Below the pieces are notes generated by a model. That model was not told the origin of the DNA. It ran no database searches and saw nothing but the letters and a program-made list of their open reading frames with translations. From the NCBI RefSeq assembly GCF_000718635.1, contig NZ_JOBF01000014.1, positions 248,001-312,000 of the forward strand: a stretch of 64,000 nt of DNA, read 5' to 3'. The DNA comes from Streptomyces varsoviensis (GTDB lineage: Bacteria; Actinomycetota; Actinomycetes; Streptomycetales; Streptomycetaceae). Position 1 is the first letter of the stretch. Each line of letters begins with the position of its first letter. Of this stretch, positions 35,567 to 45,103 are shown piece after piece. Both the position numbers and the translations under genes were made by a program.

Positions 35567-35643
35567 GGCCCGTACAGCCGCCGAGGCCCGCACAGCCGGT
35601 GCGACCCGTACGGCCGGTGCGACCCGTACGGCCCGTACCGGCC
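35567..35643. repeat. 18-bp degenerate tandem repeats between the flavoprotein and hemE
   Basis: Units of the type gtgcgacccgtacggccg follow each other with small changes. The 237-bp spacer 35453-35689 otherwise shows only repeated cgtacg motifs, and separates convergent genes. Confidence 0.65.
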
Positions 35644-35689
35644 TCGTATGCGTACCGCCCCGGCGCGCCCGCCCCCGCCCGCCCGGGGG

Positions 35690-36799
35690 TCACTTGCCCG
35701 CGGTGTGCTCGTGGACGTACTCGACGAGGGCGGTCAGCGCGCCGGGGTCGGTGTTCGGGAGGACGCCGTGGCCGAGGTTGAAGATGTGGCCGTCGAGGCC
35801 GTCGGCGGCGGCGAGCACCTGGCCCGCCTGGGCCTCGACGGCCTCGCGCGGCGCGAAGAGCACGGCGGGGTCGAGGTTGCCCTGGAGCGCCTTGCCGGGG
35901 CCCACGCGGCGGCGGGCCTCGTCCATCGGGACGCGCCAGTCGACGCCGACGACGTCCGCGCCCGCCTCGCCCATGAGGCCGAGGAGTTCGCCGGTGCCGA
36001 CGCCGAAGTGGATGCGCGGCACGCCGTGCCCGGCGACGGCGTCGAAGACCTTGGCGGAGGCCGGCATGACGAAGCGGCGGTAGTCGGCGGGGGCGAGCGC
36101 GCCGACCCAGGAGTCGAAGAGCTGCACGGCGGAGGCCCCGGCCTCGATCTGGACCGTGAGGAAGGCCGCCGCGATGTCGGCGAGGCGGTCCAGCAGGTCG
36201 GCCCAGAGTTCGGGGTCGCCGTACATGAGCGCCTTGGTGTGCTCGTGGTTGCGGGACGGCCCGCCCTCGACGAGGTAGCTCGCGAGGGTGAAGGGGGCGC
36301 CCGCGAAGCCGATGAGGGGGGTCGCGCCCAGCTCGCCGGTGAGCATCGTGACGGCCTCGGTGATGTACGGCACGTCGTCCGGCGTGAGGGGGCGCAGCCG
36401 CTCCAGGTCGGCGCGGGTGCGGATCGGCCGCTCGATGACGGGGCCGACGCCGGGCTTGATGTCGAGGTCGACGCCGATGGCCTTGAGGGGCACGACGATG
36501 TCGCTGTAGTAGACGGCGGCGTCCACGCCGTGCCGGCGGATCGGCTGCAGGGTGATCTCGGTGACGAGGTCGGGGCGCATGCAGGAGTCGAGCATCGCGA
36601 TGCTCTCGCGGACCTTGCGGTACTCGGGCAGCGAGCGCCCCGCCTGCCGCATGAACCAGACCGGGGTGTGCGGTACGGGCTCGCGCCGGCACGCCCGCAG
36701 GAAGGCGGATTCCTGGACGGCCGGGGCGGGTTCCCGCCCGGAAGACGCCTCGTCGCGGCCGGTCTGCTGCTGGCCTTCCGGCCTCTGGGACGCACTCAT
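35690..36799 (-). CDS. hemE: Uroporphyrinogen decarboxylase
   Basis: 369 residues from the ATG. Family signatures are [67 protein letters not shown] and [11 protein letters not shown]. It converts uroporphyrinogen III to coproporphyrinogen III. The first 30 residues are a Gln/Glu/Ser-rich extension. It is not adjacent to the other heme genes but lies in the same region. It is divergent from the DUF3000 gene. Confidence 0.93.
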   Translation of the reverse strand: MSASQRPEGQQQTGRDEASSGREPAPAVQESAFLRACRREPVPHTPVWFMRQAGRSLPEYRKVRESIAMLDSCMRPDLVTEITLQPIRRHGVDAAVYYSDIVVPLKAIGVDLDIKPGVGPVIERPIRTRADLERLRPLTPDDVPYITEAVTMLTGELGATPLIGFAGAPFTLASYLVEGGPSRNHEHTKALMYGDPELWADLLDRLADIAAAFLTVQIEAGASAVQLFDSWVGALAPADYRRFVMPASAKVFDAVAGHGVPRIHFGVGTGELLGLMGEAGADVVGVDWRVPMDEARRRVGPGKALQGNLDPAVLFAPREAVEAQAGQVLAAADGLDGHIFNLGHGVLPNTDPGALTALVEYVHEHTAGK

Positions 36800-36889
36800 G
36801 CCCCAAATCTTCGCACGGGCCGAACGAGTGACCCGCCCATCGGGTGTCCCTCCCCGGAAGAAGACCTCGTTCCGCCTAGTCTTCCGGGC

Positions 36890-37528
36890 ATGGCTGCGGC
36901 GCAGGGACACCTCTCGGAAGGTCCGGACGGCGCGGACGGGGAGAGCTCCCCGGCCGCTTTCCGGCAGGCGGTTGCCGGGCTGCAAGGAGTGCGGCTCCGG
37001 CCGGAGATCGAGATCGATCCGACGCCGCCGCCTCAGCGGCTCGCGCCCTATTCGTACGCGCTGGAGGCGGCGGTCGTGGTGGAGGAGGAGGAGCTGGCGG
37101 ACGGCCGGCTGATCCTGCTGCACGATCCGAACGGCCATGAGGCGTGGCACGGCACGTTCCGGCTGGTGACGATCCTTCAGGCGGATCTGGAGCCGGAGAT
37201 GGCGGACGATCCGCTGCTGCCGGAGGTGTGCTGGTCGTGGCTGACGGGGGCGCTGGAGGCGCGGCGGGTGCCGTACGGGGCGCCGGGGGGCACGGTGACG
37301 CGGGCGAGCTCGCACTATTTCGGGGGGCTCGCGGACCGGTCGCCGTCGACGCGGATGGAGATCCGGGCGTCGTGGTCGCCGACGGCGGTGGACGGGGTGC
37401 CGGACACGGCGGCGCATCTGGCGGCGTGGTGCGATCTGCTGTGTCAGATCGCGGGGCTGCCGCCGGGGGGTTCGGGGGACGCGGGGGTGGTCTCGCTGCC
37501 GCAGCGGCGCGGGCCGCAGGGGCGATGA
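36890..37528 (+). CDS. DUF3000 domain-containing protein
   Basis: 212 residues. The actinobacterial DUF3000 core is visible: [49 protein letters not shown] and [18 protein letters not shown]. No function is established. It stands between hemE and whiI, an order I recall from other Streptomyces. No signal peptide. Confidence 0.88.
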   Translation: MAAAQGHLSEGPDGADGESSPAAFRQAVAGLQGVRLRPEIEIDPTPPPQRLAPYSYALEAAVVVEEEELADGRLILLHDPNGHEAWHGTFRLVTILQADLEPEMADDPLLPEVCWSWLTGALEARRVPYGAPGGTVTRASSHYFGGLADRSPSTRMEIRASWSPTAVDGVPDTAAHLAAWCDLLCQIAGLPPGGSGDAGVVSLPQRRGPQGR

Positions 37529-37583
37529 TCGATCAACCGTCCGATTCGCCCGAATTGTTACTCATCAATTCGTGATCATTCTC

Positions 37584-37611
37584 TAAAGCCGGACCAGGTT
37601 GCTGCCGAAGG
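37584..37611 (+). promoter_or_regulatory. Sigma-WhiG-like promoter upstream of whiI
   Basis: TAAA at 37584 and GCCGAAGG at 37604 are separated by 16 bases. The sigma-WhiG (sigma-28 type) consensus is TAAA-N15/16-GCCGATAA, and whiI is a known WhiG target. The site is 79 bp from the GTG. Confidence 0.65.
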
Positions 37612-37689
37612 ACCTTGTGACCGTTCCAAGCGATCACTCCGGCTTATCCCCCAAGCCGGCACCGTCCCGCCACTCCCCCAGGAGGCCTG

Positions 37690-38355
37690 GTGTCTGTTCT
37701 TCTAGAGCAACCTTCGAGCCTGGTCGCCTACCGCCCGAACAAGCCGACGGCCATGGTCGTCGTGGCCGACCCCCGAGTCCGCTCCACCGTCACCCGCCAT
37801 CTGTGGGCGCTCGGGGTGCGCGACGTCATCGAGGCGTCGTCCATCGCGGAGGCCCGTCCCCGAGTGGGCAACCCGCGCGACATCTGCGTCGCCGACGTCC
37901 ACCTCCCCGACGGCTCCGGTCTCACGCTGCTGTCCGAGACGCGCGCCGCGGGCTGGCCCAACGGGCTGGCGCTGTCCGCCGCCGACGACATCGGGGCCGT
38001 GCGCAACGCGCTCGCCGGCGGCGTCAAGGGCTATGTAGTCACCGGCACCCGTACGAACATCGGGATCCCCGGCCGCCCCGGGCACCCCCCGATCGGCTCC
38101 GCCGCCGCGGCCCGTATGCACCGCCGCCCGCCGGGCGCCCCCGGCCACCCCGGCGGCTACCGCGAGCTCTCGGGCCGCGAGGTCGAGGTCTTGCGGCTGG
38201 TTGCGGAGGGCCAGTCCAACAAGGCCATCGGCGTCTCGATGGGCCTGTCCGCCCTGACCGTCAAGAGCCACCTCGCCCGTATCGCCCGCAAGCTCGGCAC
38301 CGGCGACCGGGCCGGGATGGTCGCCGTCGCACTGCGGACCGGCATCATCCACTGA
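37690..38355 (+). CDS. whiI: Atypical orphan response regulator, sporulation
   Basis: 221 residues from GTG with AGGAGG 4 bases upstream. It has a receiver-like domain with D69 in CVADVHLPDG, but the acidic pair at the start of the domain is reduced to VVVADPR (one Asp) and the conserved lysine after beta-5 is missing (GVKGYVVTGTRTN). The LuxR HTH is at the C-terminus: LSGREVEVLRLVAEGQSNKAIG. These match WhiI, which works with BldM at late sporulation genes without normal phosphorylation. The D69 numbering and neighbours (hemE, DUF3000) agree. Confidence 0.88.
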   Translation: MSVLLEQPSSLVAYRPNKPTAMVVVADPRVRSTVTRHLWALGVRDVIEASSIAEARPRVGNPRDICVADVHLPDGSGLTLLSETRAAGWPNGLALSAADDIGAVRNALAGGVKGYVVTGTRTNIGIPGRPGHPPIGSAAAARMHRRPPGAPGHPGGYRELSGREVEVLRLVAEGQSNKAIGVSMGLSALTVKSHLARIARKLGTGDRAGMVAVALRTGIIH

Positions 38356-38372
38356 CCCGCCCCCGGCCAGGC

Positions 38373-38406
38373 GCGCCCGCCGACGGAACGTTCCGTCGGC
38401 GGGCGC
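38373..38406. terminator. 34-bp perfect palindrome between whiI and rnd
   Basis: GCGCCCGCCGACGGAAC and its exact reverse complement abut at 38389/38390 with no loop. It lies 17 bp after the stop of whiI, so it probably ends that transcript; a protein site is the alternative. Confidence 0.65.
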
Positions 38407-38432
38407 TTCCTATCCACAGATACCCTTGACCG

Positions 38433-39710
38433 GTGACCGACGCCCAAGAGACCGCAGAAGAAATGACACTGCGAACCACCGGGGGCGCTCCCCCGGACGA
38501 CGTCGATTCGGCGCCGATTCCCTTGTTGGAGCCACGCGAGGGCATGCCGCCCGTCGTGGCCGACGCCGACGCGCTGGCGGCCGTCGTCGCCGCCTTCGCC
38601 GCGGGCACCGGCCCGCTCGCCGTCGACGCCGAACGCGCCTCCGGCTACCGCTACGGCCAGCGCGCCTACCTCGTCCAGCTCCGCCGCGAGGGGGCGGGCA
38701 CCGCGCTCATCGACCCCATCGGCTGCCCCGACCTCAGCGCACTGGGCGCGGCCGTCGCCGACGCCGAGTGGATCCTGCACGCCGCCACCCAGGACCTGCC
38801 GTGCCTGCGCGAAATAGGGATGACGCCGACGCGGCTCTTCGACACGGAGCTCGCGGGACGGCTCGCCGGATTCGCCCGGGTGGGACTGGGCGCGATGGTC
38901 GAGAACGTACTCGGCTACGCCCTGGAGAAGGGGCACTCCGCGGTCGACTGGTCGACCCGGCCGCTGCCCGACCCGTGGCTGCGCTACGCCGCGCTCGACG
39001 TCGAGCTGCTGGTCGACCTGCGGGACGCGCTGGAGGAGGAGCTGCGGCGGCAGGGGAAGCTGGAGTGGGCCCACCAGGAGTTCGCGGCCATCGCCGCCGC
39101 GCCGCCCGCCCCGCCGCGCAAGGACCCCTGGCGCCGCACCTCCGGAATGCACAAGGTGCGCCGGCGGCGGCAGATGGCCGTGGTGCGCGAGCTGTGGACC
39201 ACCCGCGACCAGATCGCGCAGCGCCGCGACGTCTCGCCGGGCAAGGTGCTCGGCGACAGCGCGATCATCGAGGCCGCCCTGGGCTCCCCGCCGAACGCGC
39301 ACGCCCTGGCGGCCCTGCCCGGCTTCGGCCACCGCATGGGCCGTAAGCAACTGGAGCAGTGGCAGGCGGCCATCGACCGGGCGCGCGCCCTCCCGGACAG
39401 CGAGCTCCCGCAGCCCGGCCAGGCCCTGACCGGCCCCCCGCCGCCGCGCGCCTGGGCCGACAAGGACCCCGTGGCGGCCGCCCGCCTCTCGGCGGCCCGC
39501 GCGGGCGTCTCCGAACTCGCCGAGCGCCTGAACCTCCCCCAGGAGAACCTCATCACCCCGGACACCGTCCGCCGCCTCTGCTGGGAGCCCCCCGCCGACC
39601 CGACCCCGGACGCCATCGCCACCACCCTCACCGCCCACGGCGCCCGCCCCTGGCAAATCGAACAGGTCACCCCCCTCCTCACCGAGGCCCTCCAGGCGGG
39701 GGCCGAGTAA
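38433..39710 (+). CDS. rnd: Ribonuclease D family 3'-5' exonuclease with HRDC domain
   Basis: 425 residues from GTG. DEDD motifs: VDAERASGYRY (D-A-E), HAATQDLPCL (D) and LRYAALDVELL (D with a preceding Tyr, DEDDy type). The HRDC domain follows near residues 230-320 (RQMAVVRELWTTRDQIAQRR, ALAALPGFGHRMG). It trims the 3' ends of stable RNA. The 42-residue N-terminus before the exonuclease domain is acidic and not conserved in type. Confidence 0.88.
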   Translation: MTDAQETAEEMTLRTTGGAPPDDVDSAPIPLLEPREGMPPVVADADALAAVVAAFAAGTGPLAVDAERASGYRYGQRAYLVQLRREGAGTALIDPIGCPDLSALGAAVADAEWILHAATQDLPCLREIGMTPTRLFDTELAGRLAGFARVGLGAMVENVLGYALEKGHSAVDWSTRPLPDPWLRYAALDVELLVDLRDALEEELRRQGKLEWAHQEFAAIAAAPPAPPRKDPWRRTSGMHKVRRRRQMAVVRELWTTRDQIAQRRDVSPGKVLGDSAIIEAALGSPPNAHALAALPGFGHRMGRKQLEQWQAAIDRARALPDSELPQPGQALTGPPPPRAWADKDPVAAARLSAARAGVSELAERLNLPQENLITPDTVRRLCWEPPADPTPDAIATTLTAHGARPWQIEQVTPLLTEALQAGAE

Positions 39711-39728
39711 CCCCTGACACCCTCCTCC

Positions 39729-39769
39729 GCCCCCGCCCGCCGGATCGTCCGACAGGCGGGGGCATTTTT
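39729..39769 (+). terminator. Intrinsic terminator of rnd
   Basis: GCCCCCGCC (39729-39737) and GGCGGGGGC (39755-39763) form a stem, with an inner CGGA/TCCG pair, followed by ATTTTT. It starts 19 bp after the stop codon. Confidence 0.88.
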
Positions 39770-39932
39770 CGGAATTTTGGCTGGGGGTGGGATGTGACGT
39801 TCGCCGCTTGGGGGAAGGGGGCTGGGCAGCTTGGTTACTCGTAAGTAGCATGGCGGTGGGAGCCGACGCCGTGCCACGGCTCGGCGCGGCTGTGCCCTCG
39901 TAGCGCCCGTACGCAACTGGAGGAGAGCCAAC

Positions 39933-41153
39933 GTGCCTCGTACCGCTAGGGACGTCGTTTTCGTCGACGGCGTCCGCACCCCGTTCGGCAAGGCGGGCCC
40001 GAAGGGCATTTACCACGAGACCCGCGCCGACGACATGGTCGTCAACTGCATCCGGGAGCTGCTGCGCCGCAACCCGGACCTGGACCCGGCCCGTATCGAC
40101 GAGGTCGCGCTCGCCGCCACGACGCAGATCGGCGACCAGGGGCTGACGCTGGGCCGTACCGCCGGGATTCTGGCCGGGCTCCCGCAGTCCGTGCCGGGCT
40201 ACTCCGTCGACCGGATGTGCGCGGGCGCCATGACCGCCGTCACCAACGTCGCGGGCGGCGTCTCCTTCGGGGCGTACGACATCGCGGTCGCGGGCGGCGT
40301 CGAGCACATGGGCCGGCACCCGATGGGCGAGGGCGTGGACCCGAACCCGCGCTTCGTCTCGGAGAAGCTGGTCGACGAGTCGGCGCTGTTCATGGGGATG
40401 ACGGCGGAGAACCTGCACGACCGGCTGCCGCACATCACCAAGCGGCGCGCCGACGAGTACGCGGTGCGCAGCCAGGAGAAGGCCGCGAAGGCGTACGCGA
40501 ACGGCAAGATCCAGGCGGACCTGGTGCCGGTCTCCGTGCGCCGCACGAACGCCGAGGCCGGGGAGACCGGCTGGGGCCTGGCCACCGCCGACGAGCCGAT
40601 GCGGCCGGGGACGACGCTGGAGAACCTGGCGTCCCTCAAGACCCCGTTCCGCCCGCACGGCCGGGTCACGGCCGGCAACGCCGCCGGGCTCAACGACGGC
40701 GCCACGGCCTCGCTGATCGCCGCCGAGGACGTGGCGCGCGAGCTGGGGCTGCCGGTCAAGATGCGGCTGGTCGCGTACTCCTTCGCGGGCGTCGAGCCCG
40801 AGGTCATGGGCATCGGCCCGGTCCCGGCGACGGAGAAGGCGCTGGCGCGGGCGGGGCTGTCGATCGACGACATCGGGCTCTTCGAGATCAACGAGGCGTT
40901 CGCGGTGCAGGTGCTCTCGCTCCTGGACCACTACGGCATCGCCGACGACGACCCGCGCGTCAACCAGTACGGCGGCGCCATCGCCTTCGGCCACCCGCTG
41001 GCCTCCTCCGGGGTGCGGCTGATGACGCAGCTCGCCCGGCAGTTCGAGGAGCAGCCCGACGTCCGGTACGGCATCACCACCATGTGCGTCGGCTTCGGCA
41101 TGGGTGGCACCGTGATCTGGGAGAACCCGCATTTCGAGGGGGCAGGCAAGTGA
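39933..41153 (+). CDS. fadA: Acetyl-CoA acyltransferase (3-ketoacyl-CoA thiolase)
   Basis: 406 residues from GTG with GGAGGAGA upstream. The thiolase Cys is C96 in YSVDRMCAGAM; the C-terminal residues are in GGAIAFGHPLASSGVR and TTMCVGFGMGG. It removes acetyl-CoA in the last step of beta-oxidation. The next gene (fadB) overlaps by 4 bp (GTGA), so the two subunits are made together. Confidence 0.93.
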   Translation: MPRTARDVVFVDGVRTPFGKAGPKGIYHETRADDMVVNCIRELLRRNPDLDPARIDEVALAATTQIGDQGLTLGRTAGILAGLPQSVPGYSVDRMCAGAMTAVTNVAGGVSFGAYDIAVAGGVEHMGRHPMGEGVDPNPRFVSEKLVDESALFMGMTAENLHDRLPHITKRRADEYAVRSQEKAAKAYANGKIQADLVPVSVRRTNAEAGETGWGLATADEPMRPGTTLENLASLKTPFRPHGRVTAGNAAGLNDGATASLIAAEDVARELGLPVKMRLVAYSFAGVEPEVMGIGPVPATEKALARAGLSIDDIGLFEINEAFAVQVLSLLDHYGIADDDPRVNQYGGAIAFGHPLASSGVRLMTQLARQFEEQPDVRYGITTMCVGFGMGGTVIWENPHFEGAGK

Positions 41154-43279
41154 CGACCACCGCTGAGCTGTTGAAGGGCGCGGCCGAGCTGTTCCCGGAC
41201 GAGGTCGTGACGCGGGCGCACGTCCGCCACCTCGACCTGCCGGGCGGCGTGGGCAGGTTCGCGCTGATCACGCTGGACAACGGCCTGGACCACACCAAGC
41301 CGACGACCTTCGGCCCGCAGTCGCTGGCGCATCTGGACGCGGCGATCGACCAGGTGGAGCAGGAGGCGTCGGACGGCACGATCGTCGGCGTCGGCATCAC
41401 CGGCAAGCCGTTCATCTTCGCCGTCGGCGCGGACCTCAAGGGCGTCGAGCTGCTGAAGCGGCACGAGGACGCGTACGCCATCGGCAAGGGCGGCCACGAC
41501 GTCTTCAAGCGGCTCTCCTCGCTCGCGGTCCCCACCTTCGCGTACTACAACGGCGCGGCGATGGGCGGCGGCGTCGAGGTCGGCCTGCACTGCACGTACC
41601 GCACCGTCTCCAAGGCCGTGCCCGCCTTCTCGCTGCCCGAGGTCTTCCTGGGCCTCGTACCGGGCTGGGGCGGCTGCGTGCTGCTGCCGAACCTGATCGG
41701 CGCGGACCGCGCGGTCTCCGTCGTCATCGAGAACTCGCTCAACCAGAACCGGCAGCTCAAGGGCGCGCAGGTCTTCGAGCTGGGCATCGCGGACGCGCTC
41801 TTCGAGGGCGCGGACTTCCTGGAGCAGTCGCTGACCTGGACCGCGTCGGTCCTCGGCGGCGGCACCGAGGTCGTACGGGCCGAGGTGGACCGCGGCGAGG
41901 CGTGGGACCAGGCCGTGGCGCGCGGCCGGGCCATCGCCGACTCCAAGGTGCACGGCGCGGCCCCCGCCGCGTACCGGGCGCTGGAGATCATCGCGGCAGC
42001 CAAGAACGGCGACCTGCGGGAGGGCTTCGAGGCCGAGAGCCGCGCGCTCGCCGACCTGATCATGGGCGGGGAGCTGCGCAGCGGCATCTACGCCTTCAAC
42101 CTGGTCCAGAAGCGCGCCAAGCGGCCGGCCGGCGCCCCGGACAAGTCACTGGCCCGCCCGGTCACCAAGGTCGGCGTGGTCGGCGCGGGGCTGATGGCCT
42201 CGCAGCTCGCGCTGCTCTTCGCGCGCCGCCTGGAGGTGCCGGTCGTGCTGACCGACATCGACCAGGAGCGGGTGGACAAGGGCGTCGGCTACGTCCACGG
42301 CGAGATCGACAAGCTGCTGCTGAAGGGCCGCGTCAACCAGGACAAGGCCAACCGCCTCAAGGGCCTGGTCTCCGGCTCGCTCGACAAGGCCGCGGCCTTC
42401 GGCGACGCGGACTTCGTCATCGAGGCCGTCTTCGAGGAGATGGGCGTCAAGCAGCAGGTGTTCGCGGAGGTCGAGGCGGCCGTCCCGGCCCACGCGATCC
42501 TCGCCACCAACACCTCCTCGCTGTCCGTCTCCGAGATGGCGTCGAAGCTCAAGCACCCCGAACGGGTCGTGGGCTTCCACTTCTTCAACCCCGTCGCGGT
42601 CCTGCCGCTGCTGGAGATCGTCCGGGCCGAGCGGACCGACGACGCGTCGCTGGCCACGGCCTTCGCCGTCGCCAAGTCGCTGAAGAAGACGGCCGTGCTG
42701 GTCAAGGACGCCCCCGCGTTCGTCGTCAACCGCGTGCTGACCCGCTTCATGGGCGAGGTCCAGAACGTCATCGACGAGGGCACGCCCATCGAGGTCGCCG
42801 AGAAGGCCGTCCAGCCGCTCGGGCTGCCGATGTCCCCGCTGGAGCTGCTGGAACTGGTCGGTCCGGCGATCGGGCTGCACGTCTCCGAGACGCTGCACGG
42901 CGCCTTCCCGGACCGCTTCACGGTCTCGCCGAACCTGGCGGCCGTGGTGAAGGCGGGCAAGCGGGGCTTCTACACGCACGATTCCGGGAAGCCGGAGCTG
43001 GACCCGGAGGTCCTGGCGCTGCTCAAGCAGGGTGACACCGTCCTCACCGAGGAGCAGGCCCGCGAGCGCGTCCTGGACGCCGTGGCGCAGGAGATCGGCC
43101 TGATGCTGGACGAGGGCGTCGTGGCCGAGGCGCAGGACATCGACCTGTGTCTGATCACCGGCGCGGGCTGGCCCTTCCACCTGGGCGGCGTCACCCCGTA
43201 CCTGGACCGCGCGGGCGTCTCCGAGCGGGTCAACGGGAAGCGCTTCCTGGCGCCGGGCATCGCGAGCGTGCCCGCGTAG
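41150..43279 (+). CDS. fadB: Fatty acid oxidation complex alpha subunit (enoyl-CoA hydratase/3-hydroxyacyl-CoA dehydrogenase)
   Basis: 709 residues from a GTG overlapping the stop of fadA. The N-terminal crotonase domain has the oxyanion region FAVGADLKGV and YYNGAAMGGGVEVGLHC. The HADH NAD-binding motif is VGVVGAGLMASQLALLF (about residue 340) with ATNTSSLSVSEMA and GFHFFNPVAVLPLLEIV. Two HADH C-terminal repeats end the protein. Together with FadA it performs three steps of fatty acid beta-oxidation. Confidence 0.93.
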   Translation: MTTTAELLKGAAELFPDEVVTRAHVRHLDLPGGVGRFALITLDNGLDHTKPTTFGPQSLAHLDAAIDQVEQEASDGTIVGVGITGKPFIFAVGADLKGVELLKRHEDAYAIGKGGHDVFKRLSSLAVPTFAYYNGAAMGGGVEVGLHCTYRTVSKAVPAFSLPEVFLGLVPGWGGCVLLPNLIGADRAVSVVIENSLNQNRQLKGAQVFELGIADALFEGADFLEQSLTWTASVLGGGTEVVRAEVDRGEAWDQAVARGRAIADSKVHGAAPAAYRALEIIAAAKNGDLREGFEAESRALADLIMGGELRSGIYAFNLVQKRAKRPAGAPDKSLARPVTKVGVVGAGLMASQLALLFARRLEVPVVLTDIDQERVDKGVGYVHGEIDKLLLKGRVNQDKANRLKGLVSGSLDKAAAFGDADFVIEAVFEEMGVKQQVFAEVEAAVPAHAILATNTSSLSVSEMASKLKHPERVVGFHFFNPVAVLPLLEIVRAERTDDASLATAFAVAKSLKKTAVLVKDAPAFVVNRVLTRFMGEVQNVIDEGTPIEVAEKAVQPLGLPMSPLELLELVGPAIGLHVSETLHGAFPDRFTVSPNLAAVVKAGKRGFYTHDSGKPELDPEVLALLKQGDTVLTEEQARERVLDAVAQEIGLMLDEGVVAEAQDIDLCLITGAGWPFHLGGVTPYLDRAGVSERVNGKRFLAPGIASVPA

Positions 43280-43301
43280 CCGGTAGCCGGATCGTACGAG
43301 C

Positions 43302-43337
43302 GTGTGGCGGGGCCCTTGGGAAAGGGACCCGCCACAC
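43302..43337 (+). terminator. Terminator after fadB
   Basis: GTGTGGCGGG and CCCGCCACAC form a perfect 10-bp stem, and CCCTT/AAGGG can extend pairing within the loop. It lies 22 bp after the stop. Confidence 0.85.
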
Positions 43338-43410
43338 AGCGTTTGAACGGCGGCTGTCCGCTAATGGCGGCTGTCAGTTGATGCCGCGCGATTACTGACA
43401 GCCGATCGGC

Positions 43411-44490
43411 TCAGAGGCGCTTGGCGCTGCGCAGGCCCTTCCCGTAGTAGCCCGGCCCGTCGAGGCGCGAGTCGCCGCCCGCGTCGCCGAGCGTGGGCCC
43501 GTCGCCCTCCTCTCGGCTGGAGATGAAGCGCGGGTGCCCGTCGGTGTCGAGGCCGAGGTAGATGCCCGAGTGGTCGAGGCGCCGGCCCGTACGCCGGTCG
43601 ATGTCGAAGAAGACCAGGTCGCCGGGTTGCAGCGCGTCCAGTTCGGCGGGGCGGGCGCGGCGGTTCGCGATGACGGTGACCCCGGGGCCGACGGTGGCCA
43701 TGCCGTTGGCCGTACGGGGCAGGCCGGCGCCCTTGCGGTCGGAGCCGAGCAGCGGGTAACCGGAGCGGTAGCCGTAGACGAGCCGTACGTAACCCGAGCA
43801 GTCGACGGCGCCGTAACGGGCCCGCTGCGGGGCGGCCGTACCGGTGTCGGGGAAGGTCCACGGCTTCCCCAGGTACTGGTAGAAGTCGGACTGCTCCAGG
43901 CGCAGGTCCCTGCCGTGCGCGCCCTTGGGGTTCAGCGGCCCGAAGGACGCGTCGCCCGCGTACCGCACGCCCTTGGCGTTCTTCTTCGGCTCGGCCCCGC
44001 GCACGTACTGCATGGAGATCTCGAAGACGTCCGGCGCGCGGCTGCCGCGGTACGTGCGCAGCCAGTCGGCGAACCACTTCGCGTGCTCCTGGCCCCGCTT
44101 CCAGGGCCGCGGCAGCAGCCGCACCCAACTGTCCGTGGCCACCGTGGCCTTGGTGGTGCGCGGCTCGGCGAACGTACGGCCGGGCCCGATCAGCACGGCG
44201 GTCCGCGCCCCGTCGGTGAGGGTGGCGAGGACGGCGCCCGACGCGTCACGCACCACGGTGCGGTCGGGGCCGGTGAGGCGGTCATAGCGGTAGCCGGCCG
44301 CGCCGCCGGAGCCTCCTGAGCCGCCCGAGCCATCCGTGAGGGCGGACGGGAGGCGGGTGTGTCGGGCCGTGGGGTCCGGGGACTGCGCCGCCGTGGGGTC
44401 GGCGTGCAGTTCGTAGGTCAGGGCGCCGGCCGTGACGGCGAGGGCGCACAGGACGGCGAGCGGTAGCCGGCTCTTCAGGCGTGCTGCCAT
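43411..44490 (-). CDS. Secreted NlpC/P60 (C40) peptidase-like hydrolase
   Basis: 359 residues with an N-terminal signal anchor (LAVLCALAVTAGALTYEL). The catalytic Cys is C231 in YGAVDCSGYVRLVYGY, with His307 in RLDHSGIYLG; LQPGDLVFF is the usual middle motif. The N-terminal half (about 60-200) is an SH3-like or beta domain. It sits downstream of pgsC on the same strand, so it may cleave poly-gamma-glutamate or peptidoglycan. The start at 44490 lacks a strong ribosome site; upstream (to 44620) are repeated cgaccgtacgg / gccgtgcgg motifs. Confidence 0.85.
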   Translation of the reverse strand: MAARLKSRLPLAVLCALAVTAGALTYELHADPTAAQSPDPTARHTRLPSALTDGSGGSGGSGGAAGYRYDRLTGPDRTVVRDASGAVLATLTDGARTAVLIGPGRTFAEPRTTKATVATDSWVRLLPRPWKRGQEHAKWFADWLRTYRGSRAPDVFEISMQYVRGAEPKKNAKGVRYAGDASFGPLNPKGAHGRDLRLEQSDFYQYLGKPWTFPDTGTAAPQRARYGAVDCSGYVRLVYGYRSGYPLLGSDRKGAGLPRTANGMATVGPGVTVIANRRARPAELDALQPGDLVFFDIDRRTGRRLDHSGIYLGLDTDGHPRFISSREEGDGPTLGDAGGDSRLDGPGYYGKGLRSAKRL

Positions 44491-44620
44491 GGGGGTGGGG
44501 GGCCTTTCTTCGGCACGGTCGCTTCTCTTCCGTACGGTCGCTTCTTCCGTACGGTCGTTACTGCCGCACGGCTGTTTCTGCCGCACGGCCGTTTTGCGCG
44601 GCTTATGCGGCGCGGGAATT
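44491..44620. repeat. Degenerate tandem repeats before the NlpC/P60 gene
   Basis: On the minus strand units related to gccgtgcggcagaaaca and cgaccgtacggaagaag are repeated two to three times each between pgsC and the hydrolase gene. No gene is supported here. Confidence 0.6.
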
Positions 44621-45103
44621 TCAAACGCTCGGGAGCGCGCCGAGCAGTACGCCCGCGGTCAGCACCACGTACGCGCCGAGGGTGACCGTGGCGGTCGACA
44701 CCATGGTGGCGCGGGGCGGCTGGCGGACGAGCTGGTAGGCGATGAGGCCGGGGACGATGTAGCCGAGCGTCTGATGCGCGAACAGCATCGGGAACTGCTG
44801 CTGGAGGATCAGGTACAGCGTCGCCTGGAGCAGCACGCCGCATAGGACGACCGCCGCGAACAGCCGCTTCCCGTAGAGGATGACGACGCCTTGCATGACG
44901 CGGGTGGAGACATAGGTCAGCACGGTCACGCCGAGGACCATCGCGAAGAGCCGGACGTCGCCGACGAGCGTCAGCGCCAGCCAGCCGGGGGTGATCATGC
45001 CGCCGGGCGAGAGGTTGGTCGTCAGGTAGCAGACGAGCGAGAAGAGCAGCCCCAGGGCGATGCCGATGGCGGCCATGTCCGGGGTGAGTTCGACGGGGGT
45101 CAC
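44621..45103 (-). CDS. pgsC: Poly-gamma-glutamate synthesis membrane protein PgsC/CapC
   Basis: 160 residues from GTG overlapping the stop of pgsB (GTGA). About five transmembrane helices; [17 protein letters not shown] and [17 protein letters not shown] are CapC/PgsC landmarks. With PgsB it forms the membrane synthetase of poly-gamma-glutamate (or a related polymer). Confidence 0.9.
   Translation of the reverse strand: MTPVELTPDMAAIGIALGLLFSLVCYLTTNLSPGGMITPGWLALTLVGDVRLFAMVLGVTVLTYVSTRVMQGVVILYGKRLFAAVVLCGVLLQATLYLILQQQFPMLFAHQTLGYIVPGLIAYQLVRQPPRATMVSTATVTLGAYVVLTAGVLLGALPSV

Noticed and set aside
39933..41153. A second beta-ketoadipyl-CoA thiolase
   Set aside because: It overlaps fadB and has FadA-type motifs, so fatty acid oxidation is the better role.
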